Under the pieces are notes generated by a model that was not told the DNA's origin, did no database searches, and saw nothing but the letters and a program-made list of their open reading frames with translations. Source: Chitinophagaceae bacterium (lineage in GTDB: Bacteria; Bacteroidota; Bacteroidia; Chitinophagales; Chitinophagaceae). Taken from it: a DNA stretch of 64,000 nt. Of the stretch, positions 45,414-55,586 are shown one piece after another; the first letter of the stretch is position 1; every line of letters begins with the position of its first letter. Position numbers and translations under genes: made by a program. The DNA is taken from NCBI GenBank assembly GCA_027486835.1, contig JAIXOJ010000170.1, forward strand, positions 1 to 64,000. The letters are read 5' to 3'.

Positions 45414-46856
45414 CTACCACACCCAATTTTCTTGGTTAGTATGCTGAAGCGTCACCTTCACATTGTATTTGTTACGTAGGTGGCGGGCGGTTTGTTCGGC
45501 GGCATATACGCTGCGGTGTTGGCCGCCTGTGCAGCCGAAATTGATGGCCAAATGAGCGAAGTCCCTTTCTAAGTAATTCTCCACAGATACGTCTAGCAAA
45601 TCCCAAACACTGTTCAAGAAACTAGGCATGAGCGTTTGCTGTTCTAAGAAATCTTGCACAGCCTTGTCTTTTCCTGATAATTTTTTGTAGTCATCAAACC
45701 GTCCAGGATTATGGATGGCGCGCATGTCAAACACATATCCGCCTCCAGTATCATTATCTGTAACAGGAATTCCTTTTTTATAACTAAAGCTTTGAATGGT
45801 AATCACCAAAGGCGTAGTGTCATTCGCTTGGGTGGGGGTGAATTTGCGGATGGTTTCTTCGCTCGTGATTTTCAAGAGCAGTTCGTCCAGTACGGTGGTG
45901 GTGATGCCTACTTTTTTATGGTTAATAAAAAACAACACATTCTTCAAGGCCAATGGAATACTGGTGAGAAAATGCGCTTTGCGTTCAAATAACCCCCTAA
46001 ACCCATACGCACCCAGCACCTGTAACAATCGAATCAACACATACCCGTTATACTGGCTTTCAAATGTTGGACGGTCAATCGGTTTGCCCATCAGTTGTTC
46101 TGCCATACCAATATAATATTGCAACAGTCGATCTTTCCAAGCTACGCTAAGGTTTGCTTTGGCTTGCCACAACAAGCTAGCCACATCATATTGCAAAGCA
46201 CCTTTCATCCCACCTTGGTAGTCGATAAAATGAACATGGTGGTCTTTCACCATAATGTTCCTCGACTGAAAATCGCGGAACATAAAATACTGCTGTCCAG
46301 TTTTAGCCAAGTAACTGCTTAGTGCTTCAAAATCATCGATAAGCCCCTGCTTGTCATACGGTATGTTGAGGGTATCTAAGAAGTAATATTTAAAATAAAG
46401 CAAATCGCTCATGATGGCTTGCTTGCCAAAAGTTCGGGCCGTTAAGCACCAGTTACCATAATCAAAACTCTGGTCGCCAAGAATTTGCATCCGTGCCAGT
46501 TGTTGAAGGCTTTTTTGATAAAGGCCATAAACTGCGGTACTCTCCCCTTGGGCTTCCAAATGGTGCAAAAGGCTTTGGTTGCCAAAGTCTTCTTGTATGT
46601 AAATGGTATTTGTTTCATTCACACAATATACTTCAGGCACAGGCAATTGGGATTGCTTGAAATGTTGGGTAAACTGGATAAAAGCTCGGTTTTCTGCTTG
46701 GTGGTCGTTGTAGGTAGCAATAAAGCTACCTGCGGGGGAGGCTACTCTAAAATACTGGCGGTTGCTGCCACTTTGGGGTATTTTTTCGATTGAAGTAGGG
46801 CGGTGTTGCCAATGTTTTTCGAATAATTCGAGTATTTGAGTTGCGATAGCGTCCAT
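45414..46856 (-). CDS. AmgK-like sugar kinase fused to a RapZ C-terminal domain
   Basis: 480 residues, two parts. 1-340: aminoglycoside-phosphotransferase/AmgK kinase fold with FRDFQSRNIMV (catalytic Asp195) and IDYQGG (Asp212). 350-475: the RapZ C-terminal domain, IQSFSYKKGIPV...FDMRAIHNPGRF...GCTGGQHRSV (441-450), the part that binds GlcN-6-P or small RNA in E. coli RapZ; the RapZ N-terminal kinase-like domain is absent. With the MurU-like gene it suggests a MurNAc/GlcNAc salvage unit that senses or gates sugar flux. Domain calls are firm; the joint role is inference. Confidence 0.88.
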   Translation of the reverse strand: MDAIATQILELFEKHWQHRPTSIEKIPQSGSNRQYFRVASPAGSFIATYNDHQAENRAFIQFTQHFKQSQLPVPEVYCVNETNTIYIQEDFGNQSLLHHLEAQGESTAVYGLYQKSLQQLARMQILGDQSFDYGNWCLTARTFGKQAIMSDLLYFKYYFLDTLNIPYDKQGLIDDFEALSSYLAKTGQQYFMFRDFQSRNIMVKDHHVHFIDYQGGMKGALQYDVASLLWQAKANLSVAWKDRLLQYYIGMAEQLMGKPIDRPTFESQYNGYVLIRLLQVLGAYGFRGLFERKAHFLTSIPLALKNVLFFINHKKVGITTTVLDELLLKITSEETIRKFTPTQANDTTPLVITIQSFSYKKGIPVTDNDTGGGYVFDMRAIHNPGRFDDYKKLSGKDKAVQDFLEQQTLMPSFLNSVWDLLDVSVENYLERDFAHLAINFGCTGGQHRSVYAAEQTARHLRNKYNVKVTLQHTNQENWVW

Positions 46857-47074
46857 TCTGTATATTATTACTGTGTCGAAAATAGGTGTTAGCCAACAGG
46901 AATTAATCCGGAACGCTCAATTGTTAATGGTTAATAGAGTAAACGGTGAGTTGTCAACCTCTATAAAGGACGATACTTTTATTTTTTAAAAGGGGAAAGA
47001 TTTGTATGGCGTGGGTGATTGTTGGTCAATTGTTTTGAAGAGGGAATGCTTTTAAAAAATCTATCCAAAGCTGC

Positions 47075-47596
47075 TTAAAATGTGATACCAAATTCTAAAC
47101 TGGGAGAAAAACTAGCGGCTCTGTCGTTACCAAACCTGCAAGGGAGCGGTGTGGCTACGTAATAGTTAACATACTTGTCTCTTTTAATGATTTTGCTAAA
47201 AATGGGTGTAAACCCATACCTGCCGGAAGTTTCAAATGCAGCTCTTCCTGTGAAGGTAAACCCCTTGCCCAGTGCAGTCAAAATGCCTGGATGAAACAGT
47301 AGGTTATTCGTTTTACTGCTACCGCCTTCCACACGAATGAAGGGAATAATCTGGAAGGAGAACCCCACTTTGGGGGTCTTCCAAATATTTACCGCCATGG
47401 GAAAACCTACTTGGTAATAGTCTTTTAGGTTTACCGTATTTCCATCATCAGTAAATGTGGCAATGGGGTGCAATATGGCCGCCAAGCCCGTAATTTTTGG
47501 ATAAGTAGTGGTATTGGTTTGTGCATTTGTAATAATACTCAGTATAATAAAGCACATTAAAAGAATTAAACGGTGGGGCAATTGTAAATAGTTCAT
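47075..47596 (-). CDS. Putative outer-membrane or secreted protein
   Basis: 173 residues, signal peptide (LILLMCFIILSIITNAQ). The rest is beta-rich with alternating aromatic strands (PKVGFSFQIIPFIRVEGG, GFTFTGRAAFETSGRYG, SPSLEFGITF) ending in Phe, the pattern of small beta-barrels. No family recognised. On the same strand as the esterase upstream, 209 bp away. Confidence 0.6.
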   Translation of the reverse strand: MNYLQLPHRLILLMCFIILSIITNAQTNTTTYPKITGLAAILHPIATFTDDGNTVNLKDYYQVGFPMAVNIWKTPKVGFSFQIIPFIRVEGGSSKTNNLLFHPGILTALGKGFTFTGRAAFETSGRYGFTPIFSKIIKRDKYVNYYVATPLPCRFGNDRAASFSPSLEFGITF

Positions 47597-47805
47597 AATG
47601 TAGATGCAGTAGGTTTAAAAGGCTACAATAATAGTAGGATTTGTTGAGTTATCGCAGCATTTACAATTATTGAGTAACAGCACATCCTGAAAGAAGTCAA
47701 TAATTGTGTTGAAAATACCTTGTTTACAACATCGATTATCATTACCCAAAAAAGTTGGAAAAGTATAGCAAAAGGCTATTTCATCACCCAACGAATGTTT
47801 GACCA

Positions 47806-48729
47806 TTATTTCCGCAATAAAAAGGTCAGAGGAATAGCCAATCTTTTATGCCATGCTTTTTCGCTGTGATCTTCGCCGGGGAATACTTTGCTTAGCCAGT
47901 GTTTTTCAGTGTATCCCTTTTGTTTCATTAGTTCGTCAACCCTTATTTGAATAGGAGGATAGAGGGAATCTAAGGTTGCCGTGCCATGGTCAAAGTACAA
48001 ACGATGGTGTTTGGGTTTAGGCAAGTGTGCATTTAAGTATTGGATAAAAGCATCTGGTATCGGGTTGTTTTCTGCTTTGAAAATGCCCGTCCAATGAGTG
48101 CTTAAACAAGCGGCTCCGCCAAATATGTGGGGATATTCACATATTGCATACAAAGAAATCAATCCACCCATACTACTTCCCGCTACAAAGGTGTTTGCCT
48201 GATTGTTTTTGGTGGAATAGGCACTATCGATGAATGGTTTCAACTCGCTCACCATGAATTTCAGGTAGTTATCCGATTGCACCGAATGCCCGTTGAAAAC
48301 AGATAGCCCATTGTTTCTTTTGGTGTCATAAATATGCTTTTGCACCTCCTGCGGCAATGTTTCAAACGGTTTTTGGGGGAAATAATCACTGTGTCTTGTT
48401 TCTCCACCGTTCCAAATGCCCACCACAATCAGGTCTCTTATTTGTCCAGATTGCAATAATTGAGATACCACTTCATCCACTTCCCAAGCCGATTTGTTCC
48501 AAGTGGTGCTACTGTCAAACAGCATTTGCCCATCGTGCATGTACAACACTGCATATTTTTTATGGGGAGTATATCCTTCTGGCAGCCAAACATCTACATG
48601 GCGAGGGGTAACAAAATGAGATTTGAAATTTTCGTGTCTAATCAATGTGCCGCTAGTAACCTTGGGCAGTTGGGCGTGTAAAAGCTGCATGGCAAACAAA
48701 AGTGTACAAACAAAAATGAAACGTTTCAT
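47806..48729 (-). CDS. Secreted alpha/beta-hydrolase esterase (PF00756-type)
   Basis: 307 residues from ATG 48729; the frame opens three codons earlier at 48738. Signal peptide (KRFIFVCTLLFAMQLLHAQ) then the Esterase_phd pattern: VDVWLPEGYTPHKKYAVLYMHDG, GSSMGG nucleophile elbow, and HDGQMLFD. It resembles enterobactin/ferulate esterase-like enzymes; ligand not determined. A 63-residue frame overlaps the stop as TAATG. Confidence 0.85.
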   Translation of the reverse strand: MKRFIFVCTLLFAMQLLHAQLPKVTSGTLIRHENFKSHFVTPRHVDVWLPEGYTPHKKYAVLYMHDGQMLFDSSTTWNKSAWEVDEVVSQLLQSGQIRDLIVVGIWNGGETRHSDYFPQKPFETLPQEVQKHIYDTKRNNGLSVFNGHSVQSDNYLKFMVSELKPFIDSAYSTKNNQANTFVAGSSMGGLISLYAICEYPHIFGGAACLSTHWTGIFKAENNPIPDAFIQYLNAHLPKPKHHRLYFDHGTATLDSLYPPIQIRVDELMKQKGYTEKHWLSKVFPGEDHSEKAWHKRLAIPLTFLLRK

Positions 48730-48840
48730 ATAAGGCAATCAAAGCAATAAAGAGGTAAATGTAGCCTATTGACCTGCTAAAAATAATCAGGAGGGGTAAA
48801 AGCGTTTTTGACAGAGTAGTGTCTAGATGTGCCAGAGGGA

Positions 48841-48848
48841 TATATTTG
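48841..48848 (+). promoter_or_regulatory. -7 element for deoC
   Basis: TATATTTG 45 bp before the GTG start of deoC. No -33 TTTG at normal distance. Confidence 0.4.
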
Positions 48849-48892
48849 CCCATCATTCATGCCATTGTCTAATCCCTTAAAATTTTTTTTTC

Positions 48893-49570
48893 GTGCAATT
48901 AAATCAATACATAGACCATACAATTTTAAAGCCAACAACATCAATTAGCGATATAAAAAAACTGTGCGGTGAGGCAGTAAATTACCAGTTTGCTGCCGTA
49001 TGTGTGCCTCCCAATTTCGTGAGATTGTCCAAAGAATTAGTGTTGGGGTCACAGGTAAAAGTGGCAACTGTTATTGGATTTCCTTTTGGCTATTCGGCTG
49101 TAGAAGCTAAACTAGCAGAAATTGTTCTGGCAATAGTTGACGGAGCAGATGAACTAGATGTGGTGGCCAATGTATCTGCTATTAAAAATGGCGATTGGGA
49201 ATTTTTAGCCAACGAAATCAACCATTTGTTACCATTCATTCGGCAACACCACAAAGTGATTAAAGTAATAATTGAAAGCGGGGTGTTAACCGATGAAGAA
49301 ATCATCAAATGCTGTGAGCTATATGGTGTGGCTGGCATTGACTATTTAAAAACCTCTACAGGGTATGCGGAAAAAGGAGCAAGTGTAGAATCTGTTGCGC
49401 TATTCAAAGCCCACCTACCAGCGCATGTACAAATAAAGGCTTCTGGTGGTATTCGTGATTATGCCTTTGCCAAACAATTAATCGATGCAGGCGCGACAAG
49501 ATTAGGCTGTAGTGCTGGTGTAGCTATAGTCCAAGGGATGAATAATGCAGAATCTGGGAGTGGCTATTAA
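48893..49570 (+). CDS. deoC: Deoxyribose-phosphate aldolase
   Basis: 225 residues, starting with GTG. QYIDHTILKP at the start, Schiff-base motif VKVIIESGVL and YLKTSTGY with the catalytic lysine, and GGIRDYAFAKQLIDAGATRLG. Cleaves 2-deoxyribose-5-P into acetaldehyde and glyceraldehyde-3-P in nucleoside salvage. Single gene with a terminator at 49628. Confidence 0.95.
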   Translation: MQLNQYIDHTILKPTTSISDIKKLCGEAVNYQFAAVCVPPNFVRLSKELVLGSQVKVATVIGFPFGYSAVEAKLAEIVLAIVDGADELDVVANVSAIKNGDWEFLANEINHLLPFIRQHHKVIKVIIESGVLTDEEIIKCCELYGVAGIDYLKTSTGYAEKGASVESVALFKAHLPAHVQIKASGGIRDYAFAKQLIDAGATRLGCSAGVAIVQGMNNAESGSGY

Positions 49571-49627
49571 GCAACAAAAGAGGTAAGTAAACCTGTTTTG
49601 GAGAAGAAAATCAGATTAACGGGTATA

Positions 49628-49663
49628 AAAAAGAGCGGCAATAGTATCATTGCCGCTCTTTTT
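49628..49663 (+). terminator. Terminator after deoC
   Basis: Perfect 15-bp arms (49628-49642 and 49649-49663): AAAAAGAGCGGCAAT / ATTGCCGCTCTTTTT. Confidence 0.9.
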
Positions 49664-49768
49664 ATTTTAGGTTTAGCTAAGGTTTAGCCGCTAAATTAAG
49701 ATGTACTTTTCAGGAAAAATCAATCTCCTAAGTAGGGATATTTTGCAATTAATCTAATACTTCGAAGC

Positions 49769-50308
49769 TTACTTCTCTAAGATTTTCTTGAGGTTACCCA
49801 AACCAACTTCCAAGTCCTTCCCAATCATATCTTCCATGTTCATGAATAATAGCAACAGGTTCATGGGATATTTCATTTTGCTTTCAAAGCCCCATTTTAC
49901 TTTGGTTGACGTAGCCGAAATGGAGTCTGTGGACAGATAAGCATCTGCAAAGCCTTCAAATGGTTTAATAAAATGAAGGGTATATTCCACATTTTCACCC
50001 TCATTGATGCTCTTGATAATTTGTTCTCCCTTGCCCACATCTTTATTGTCACTATCCCAAGCAGAAGAAAAACCCACAGTGCCATCCGTGCCTTTGTATT
50101 CTTTTTTCATTTGCTTGTCCATACTAGCCCATTTGCTAAAATTGTCTTGGTTTTTGAGGTATTTGATATAACTAAAGACCGAATCTTTAGGTTGGTTAAT
50201 AACAATTTCTCTGTCAACCGAATAATCGTTTTTAACAAAGAATGCCACAATCAATAAGCAGGCAATCAAGCCCAAAATAACGATGAAAGTCCATTTTAAA
50301 AATGTCAT
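49769..50308 (-). CDS. SRPBCC (polyketide-cyclase-like) membrane-anchored protein
   Basis: 179 residues. One N-terminal membrane helix (about 5-24), then a helix-grip domain: VDREIVINQPKDSVFSYIKYLKN, FSSAWDSDNKDVGKGEQ, ending LEVGLGNLKKIL. START-like cavities bind lipids or hydrophobic ligands; the ligand here is unknown. Common in Bacteroidota as a membrane-anchored single gene. Stands alone. Confidence 0.85.
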   Translation of the reverse strand: MTFLKWTFIVILGLIACLLIVAFFVKNDYSVDREIVINQPKDSVFSYIKYLKNQDNFSKWASMDKQMKKEYKGTDGTVGFSSAWDSDNKDVGKGEQIIKSINEGENVEYTLHFIKPFEGFADAYLSTDSISATSTKVKWGFESKMKYPMNLLLLFMNMEDMIGKDLEVGLGNLKKILEK

Positions 50309-50848
50309 GGTGTTGTAGTTTGAGGTTTATAAGTGTCAATGTTAAGGAGAATAGACGATTGTGCTATTTTTTCATGAAAATTTAATTTATCAAAGCTTTT
50401 CAAAGCTGCAATTGCAAGCATAAAGTGGTAGCTAAATGAGTTTAATCTGTTGTTATAAGTACAGGTGCTCGGAGGCTTTTATATCAATTTTGGTGAAAGC
50501 TATAATTGATGAAATAGCGATTCCATTTTCATAGGCTTTTACACAAAATCTAGGCTTGTTTCCAAGGAGAAGTCATACTTAGAAACCTTAACCAAGTAAC
50601 TAGAACTTGAAGTGTATTGCGTACTTATGGCATACAGTCGAATAAAATGAACTCCAAAAAATAAGTCGAGTACTCATGGCAAAACCAAAACAAGGCTTGT
50701 TTTCAAAATGGAATTATTTAGAAATTGGTTGGATACCATTTCACCCCCAAGTAAGTAAACTTGCTAAACAATTTAGTGGCTGAAAGTAAATTCTTATACC
50801 TTTAGCCACTTGATAATAATTCTTATTGATCGCTAAATACTAACTGAT
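50309..50848. other. Spacer upstream of recA, nothing recognised
   Basis: 540 bp with no convincing ORF, RNA or repeat by eye. TACCTTTA at 50797-50804 is a possible weak -7 element for recA (TAnnTTTG with last base A). Confidence 0.4.
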
Positions 50849-51886
50849 ATGTTGAGTGCAGAAAAAATGAAAGCGTTAAAGCTTACCATGGATAAAATTG
50901 ATAAAGACTATGGTAAGGGCAGTGTAATGCTAATGAATGAAAAAAGTAAGGAGCCTATAGAGGTAGTTTCTACAGGTTCCATTGGTTTAGATGCAGCTTT
51001 AGGCGTTGGGGGCATTCCAAGAGGCCGAATAGTTGAAATCTATGGACCAGAAAGTAGCGGTAAAACAACTTTGGCTATACACATTATTGCAGAAGCACAA
51101 AAAAAAGGCGGCATGTGTGCCATTATCGATGCTGAACATGCCTTTGATAGTTCGTATGCGCAAAAGCTAGGTGTGGATGTAGATAACTTATTGATTTCTC
51201 AGCCAGACTACGGTGAGCAAGCATTGGAAATTGCTGACAGATTGATTCTTTCTGGCGCACTTGATGTAGTGGTAATAGATTCAGTTGCTGCATTAGTGCC
51301 TAAAAGTGAGTTAGAAGGTGAAATGGGCGACAGTAAAATGGGCTTGCAAGCCAGGTTGATGAGTCAGGCTCTAAGAAAATTGACTTCCACCATTAACAAA
51401 ACCAACACCATCTGTATTTTCATTAATCAATTACGGGAAAAGATAGGTGTAATGTTTGGCAATCCAGAAACAACCACTGGTGGTAATGCACTAAAGTTTT
51501 ATGCTTCCATTCGTTTGGACATTCGCCGCTCAACACAGTTAAAAGATGGTGATTCTGTTATTGGTAACCACGTGAAAGTAAAAGTGGTTAAAAATAAAGT
51601 GGCCCCTCCATTCCGCTCCACTGAGTTTGACATCATTTATGGTGAGGGCATTAGTAAAGTGGGAGAAATAATTGATATGGGCGTTGAATTAAGTATTATT
51701 TCTAAAAGCGGCAGTTGGTTTAGCTACGAAGGCGCTAAGTTAGGTCAAGGAAGAGAGGCCATAAAGCTGTTACTTAGAGACAATATTGAACTTTCAACAG
51801 AAATTGAAAATAAGATTCGAGCTAAAATTACCGAGGCGCAAACCGCAGGATTGGGCATTGTAGATGATGCCGATGATGATGAATAA
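50849..51886 (+). CDS. recA: Recombinase RecA
   Basis: 345 residues. Walker A GPESSGKT (66-73), Walker B region [10 protein letters not shown], the L1/L2 loops [14 protein letters not shown] and [20 protein letters not shown], and an acidic tail (VDDADDDE). DNA strand exchange and SOS co-protease. No LexA-type box was recognised upstream. A strong terminator follows. Confidence 0.98.
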   Translation: MLSAEKMKALKLTMDKIDKDYGKGSVMLMNEKSKEPIEVVSTGSIGLDAALGVGGIPRGRIVEIYGPESSGKTTLAIHIIAEAQKKGGMCAIIDAEHAFDSSYAQKLGVDVDNLLISQPDYGEQALEIADRLILSGALDVVVIDSVAALVPKSELEGEMGDSKMGLQARLMSQALRKLTSTINKTNTICIFINQLREKIGVMFGNPETTTGGNALKFYASIRLDIRRSTQLKDGDSVIGNHVKVKVVKNKVAPPFRSTEFDIIYGEGISKVGEIIDMGVELSIISKSGSWFSYEGAKLGQGREAIKLLLRDNIELSTEIENKIRAKITEAQTAGLGIVDDADDDE

Positions 51887-51911
51887 ATAAAACAATAGAT
51901 TATTCTAATTT

Positions 51912-51953
51912 AAAAAAGCGGTGCTTCACCATTTGGTGAAGCACCGCTTTTTT
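51912..51953 (+). terminator. Terminator after recA
   Basis: Perfect 19-bp arms (51912-51930, 51935-51953), T-run at the end. Confidence 0.92.
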
Positions 51954-52028
51954 TATTACCCTATCGAAACCAATTTATTGATGTCTTTAGGTAATTGCAA
52001 AAGAATTCTTGCAATTACACCATCCGCT

Positions 52029-53303
52029 TTATACACTAGCTTTCATAACGCCAATTTTTTTACCCTGCCATTCTGGAAACAAAACTTTATCGTTTTTTAG
52101 TTTCAAATGGCTATCTGCCACTTCGCTAAATACGGCTCTAAAATCGGTGGTTACTGGCACATCTCTTCCGTCTTCTAAATTCTCTTTACTGAGTATTGGC
52201 ATATTTCCATGAACAATTCCCCCGTTTACATCATTGCCCAAAATAAACAAGCAGCTACCGCGACCATGATCGGTGCCACCAGTACCATTTTGTTTTACGG
52301 TACGGCCAAATTCAGTCATGGTCATTAACGTTACATCGTCCTGCATAGCACCCAAATCGGTCCAGAATGCAGTAATGCAATTACTTAAATCATTCACGTT
52401 TTTAGCGAAAGTGCCGTTATCGGTGCCTTGATTATAGTGTGTATCCCAGCCACCGCAATCGGTAAAAGCAATTTCTAGCCCCACATCCATCTTGATTAAT
52501 TGGGCAATTTGTTTCAACGAATTGCCCAGCGGTGTAGAAGGATAGACCGCATTATTTGCAGGTTTATAATTTTTTAAGTCGGTTTTTTTGAGCATTTTCA
52601 AGGCGTCAAAACTTTCTTTACCTGTTCTGTTGAGCAAGGAAGAGGATGTTTGGTCGTACAGTTCCTCAAAGCTCTTAGATGCCATGTTAGCCGCCATTGG
52701 ATTGCCTTTTAGCTGAATAGCAAAGTCTTGCAGGTTGTTAATAGCCAATGCTTCATTATCGCCGTAGAAAGAACGGGGTAACGAACTGGTAATACTTACA
52801 GCTTGAAATGGAGTAGGAGCTTCGTGGCCCAAGAGACCTACTGCTCTGTTTAGCCAACCACTAGAAGTACCCTTATTGAAAGGAGTACCCGACTCCATAT
52901 AATCCTGTGCGTCAAAATGCGAACGGGTATTATTAGGGGAACCAACTGCATGAACAATGGCCAGCCGCTTGTCATTAAAAAAGGGCGTGAATGCATTCAT
53001 GGAAGGATGTAAACCAAAGCGTCCGTCTAAATCTATCAATGGATTGTTGTTGCCAGTTTTTACTGGCGACATAAAAAGAGAGGGTCTAAAAGCTTTTAGG
53101 TATTCATCTGTATAGGGTGTAACGGCCATTAGGCCATCCATTGCCCCCCTTTGAAAAATGGTAACTAATATCTTGTTTTTCTTGTACGGCATCAATATTT
53201 TGCTGCCGTTTGCCGCTCTCGCTATAAAAGAAGGAATACCGCTAATACTGGTAGCAAATAGTGCCAAAGCACCTGATTTTATAAATCCTCTTCTTGAAGA
53301 CAT
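52029..53303 (-). CDS. DUF1501 protein (Tat-type export signal)
   Basis: 424 residues from ATG 53303 (MSSRRGFIKSGALALFATSI); the longer frame adds 23 unlikely residues. The RRGFIK motif followed by a hydrophobic segment suggests Tat export. Body: VTIFQRGAMDGL, AIVHAVGSPNNTRSHFDAQDYMESG, DCGGWDTHYNQG and TEFGRTVKQNGTGGTDHGRG, the DUF1501 signature. The family is sulfatase/phosphatase-fold related; activity unknown. Downstream of two DUF1800 genes on the same strand. Confidence 0.92.
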   Translation of the reverse strand: MSSRRGFIKSGALALFATSISGIPSFIARAANGSKILMPYKKNKILVTIFQRGAMDGLMAVTPYTDEYLKAFRPSLFMSPVKTGNNNPLIDLDGRFGLHPSMNAFTPFFNDKRLAIVHAVGSPNNTRSHFDAQDYMESGTPFNKGTSSGWLNRAVGLLGHEAPTPFQAVSITSSLPRSFYGDNEALAINNLQDFAIQLKGNPMAANMASKSFEELYDQTSSSLLNRTGKESFDALKMLKKTDLKNYKPANNAVYPSTPLGNSLKQIAQLIKMDVGLEIAFTDCGGWDTHYNQGTDNGTFAKNVNDLSNCITAFWTDLGAMQDDVTLMTMTEFGRTVKQNGTGGTDHGRGSCLFILGNDVNGGIVHGNMPILSKENLEDGRDVPVTTDFRAVFSEVADSHLKLKNDKVLFPEWQGKKIGVMKASV

Positions 53304-53426
53304 GGTGGTACGTTTTAAAAATTGAATAAAATAAGCATTTAAAAACAAACATTTAGCTGTATTCAAGCCCAATTGAAATACAGCGGTTTATGGGCGAAGC
53401 TGATGCAAGAAGGTAGAAGCTAACCG

Positions 53427-55466
53427 CTATCTTCTTTGAAATTCTGGCGATCCAATGATAATCCCTACTATCTGTGAGAGCATTTTATTGTTGGGTTTGC
53501 CCCCAACAGCAAGTGAAGGCGTATTCATGGAAGGAGAAACTGTATTTTTCTTTTCCTTGGGCTTTTCACTTGGGCTCATTTCCCCCATCATCATCATATC
53601 ATTAGATGAACCCATCGTAGTAGGTGGTTCTGGCGGTAGTGCATTGTTGGTTGATTTGGCAGCAATGGTTGCAATTTTTTTTCCTATTTCAGGGTCGCTA
53701 ATCAGTGGACTAAGCCGCTGGATAGTGGCAGTAACATCTCTTTCAGGCAGCAATAATTTACTGTAGGTTTCCAGTGCTGCAAGTGGGCTTTCTGGTTCAT
53801 GGTTGTGATTCAATAGCACCAAGCTGTACTTCAAACCTGCAATTTGTTGGTTGGCCACAGCTATTCCAAAATTCATTCTGCTGAGTAAAGAACCTGTATT
53901 TATCCAATACAATCCCTTGTCAGGGAAACCAGTTGGTGCCAAATAATGATAAATCTTTTCACCCATCTTTTGACTCCAAATAAACAATTGAAATGGTAAT
54001 TCAACCTTGGCATCTAGACTTCTTACCGTACTGATAACCAATTCAAATGGCGATTTTGTTTTTTCCCTCAAAGCATTACTATTCCAAAACTCCTTTGCAT
54101 TAACCATAGTAATCAATACTTGTCTGATGTCACCATCCGATTTAGTGAAAGTTGCTGCCATTTTATCTATTAGGCTGGCTGGAGGGTTGTCACTTACAAA
54201 CCTAACCGCAAGTTTTCTAGCAATAAATTTTGCCGTGGATGGATGGTGTGCCAATAAATGAATAAGTTGTAGTCCTTCATTGAACCCACCGTTAGCAGGA
54301 AATACAGTTCCTAGCACTACTTTTTCCGTTTTGTCATGCCTGTTTTGGGCAAAAAAGAAACAACTATCTCGTACATAACCTTCCGTTAGTAATTTTTCTT
54401 CTTTGGATTTTTCATAGAGCTTTTTGATGTATTGGGATCCGATATAGTCATTTAATGGAAAAATTGTCCAACCCGTAAACACTTTTGCCGCATTGGTAAC
54501 ATCGGTTTGCGTGTAACCTCCATCCACGCCCAAAGTGTGCAACTCCATTATTTCCCTTGCATAGTTTTCATTGAGTCCCTGTACATTCTGGGCATTTTTT
54601 ATTTTCCCTGTCAACGCTTTATAAGTCTTCCCTGTATCCCCTTTTAGTTTTAGTTGTTCCACTTGGGTGTACATATCCCGCAACTTATTCATGCCATCCT
54701 CGGTACTGTTGTATTCATTAGCCACACTACGATAATTGTCCAGATAAGCCAACATGGCTGGTGATTTGGCAGTGGACAATAATAAATCTTCAAACTTGCC
54801 CATTGCATGTTTTCTAAGTACATCTCTTTCGTAAGGTATGGCGTGGTTTACGCATTCGTTTTTGTTAAGGGTAATGTTGAAATGGTTAAACCAAAAGCTT
54901 GTTAGCACTTCCTGTAGCTGATTATTGGAAAATGCAGACCGGATTACTTTTTGGGAAATGATTTGCTTAACCAACTCGGATTGATGATGCAATACTTTGA
55001 GGCGCATGAAAGAATCGATGACGTTTTGGTAATCTTTCGGTGCAAGCTTTGCCACCGAATCATCAGGGTAGAATCCTTCTTTTTTTATCATTCTAATTAC
55101 CTGACCATCCACTGGATATTTCACCGCAATTTCTGAAACACTCATTGTAACAGCAGGATATGCCTCCAGTTTTTGGTTGAGCGAATCTTCTGGCAAAGTG
55201 GCATCCAATTGTTGAGTCAACCAATTTTCTAAGCCCTGTTGCACCACTTCGTCCACTTGATTGGGTTTTGCGCCAAACGTAAAGCGGTTGAGTAAATGTG
55301 CGGCGGCTTGCCTTACTGACAACCCCTCTTTTTTAAATGGCATTTTAATCCGCACATCATGGTAGCTAACATAGCTCCAATCTGATGCTTCTTTTTGCCA
55401 GGCAGTCAAGCCCAATAGTGCAAGCACTAGCGCGGCAAATCCAACCAAGTGTGAATATTTTTTCAT
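53427..55466 (-). CDS. DUF1800 protein, paralogue A
   Basis: 679 residues, signal or membrane segment at the start (LVGFAALVLALLGLTAW). Core: AAAHLLNRFTFGA, GLNENYAREIMELHTLGVDGGYTQ (parts), FTGWTIFPLN and RKLAVRFVSDNPPASL. The family is found with DUF1501, usually as adjacent exported proteins of unknown role. It shares nearly all motifs with the 55587-57623 gene, a tandem duplication. C-terminal segment is Met/Ser/Pro-rich and less conserved. Confidence 0.92.
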   Translation of the reverse strand: MKKYSHLVGFAALVLALLGLTAWQKEASDWSYVSYHDVRIKMPFKKEGLSVRQAAAHLLNRFTFGAKPNQVDEVVQQGLENWLTQQLDATLPEDSLNQKLEAYPAVTMSVSEIAVKYPVDGQVIRMIKKEGFYPDDSVAKLAPKDYQNVIDSFMRLKVLHHQSELVKQIISQKVIRSAFSNNQLQEVLTSFWFNHFNITLNKNECVNHAIPYERDVLRKHAMGKFEDLLLSTAKSPAMLAYLDNYRSVANEYNSTEDGMNKLRDMYTQVEQLKLKGDTGKTYKALTGKIKNAQNVQGLNENYAREIMELHTLGVDGGYTQTDVTNAAKVFTGWTIFPLNDYIGSQYIKKLYEKSKEEKLLTEGYVRDSCFFFAQNRHDKTEKVVLGTVFPANGGFNEGLQLIHLLAHHPSTAKFIARKLAVRFVSDNPPASLIDKMAATFTKSDGDIRQVLITMVNAKEFWNSNALREKTKSPFELVISTVRSLDAKVELPFQLFIWSQKMGEKIYHYLAPTGFPDKGLYWINTGSLLSRMNFGIAVANQQIAGLKYSLVLLNHNHEPESPLAALETYSKLLLPERDVTATIQRLSPLISDPEIGKKIATIAAKSTNNALPPEPPTTMGSSNDMMMMGEMSPSEKPKEKKNTVSPSMNTPSLAVGGKPNNKMLSQIVGIIIGSPEFQRR

Positions 55467-55586
55467 TGTATGGTAGAGAGTGGGAAAATGAATGAGTAAG
55501 TGGAAAATCGGCTAAAATATAGAAAGGCGGACAAACTTATTTTACAAAGCAGCATACATAATACGTGCGTATGTGCGATGTACTAA

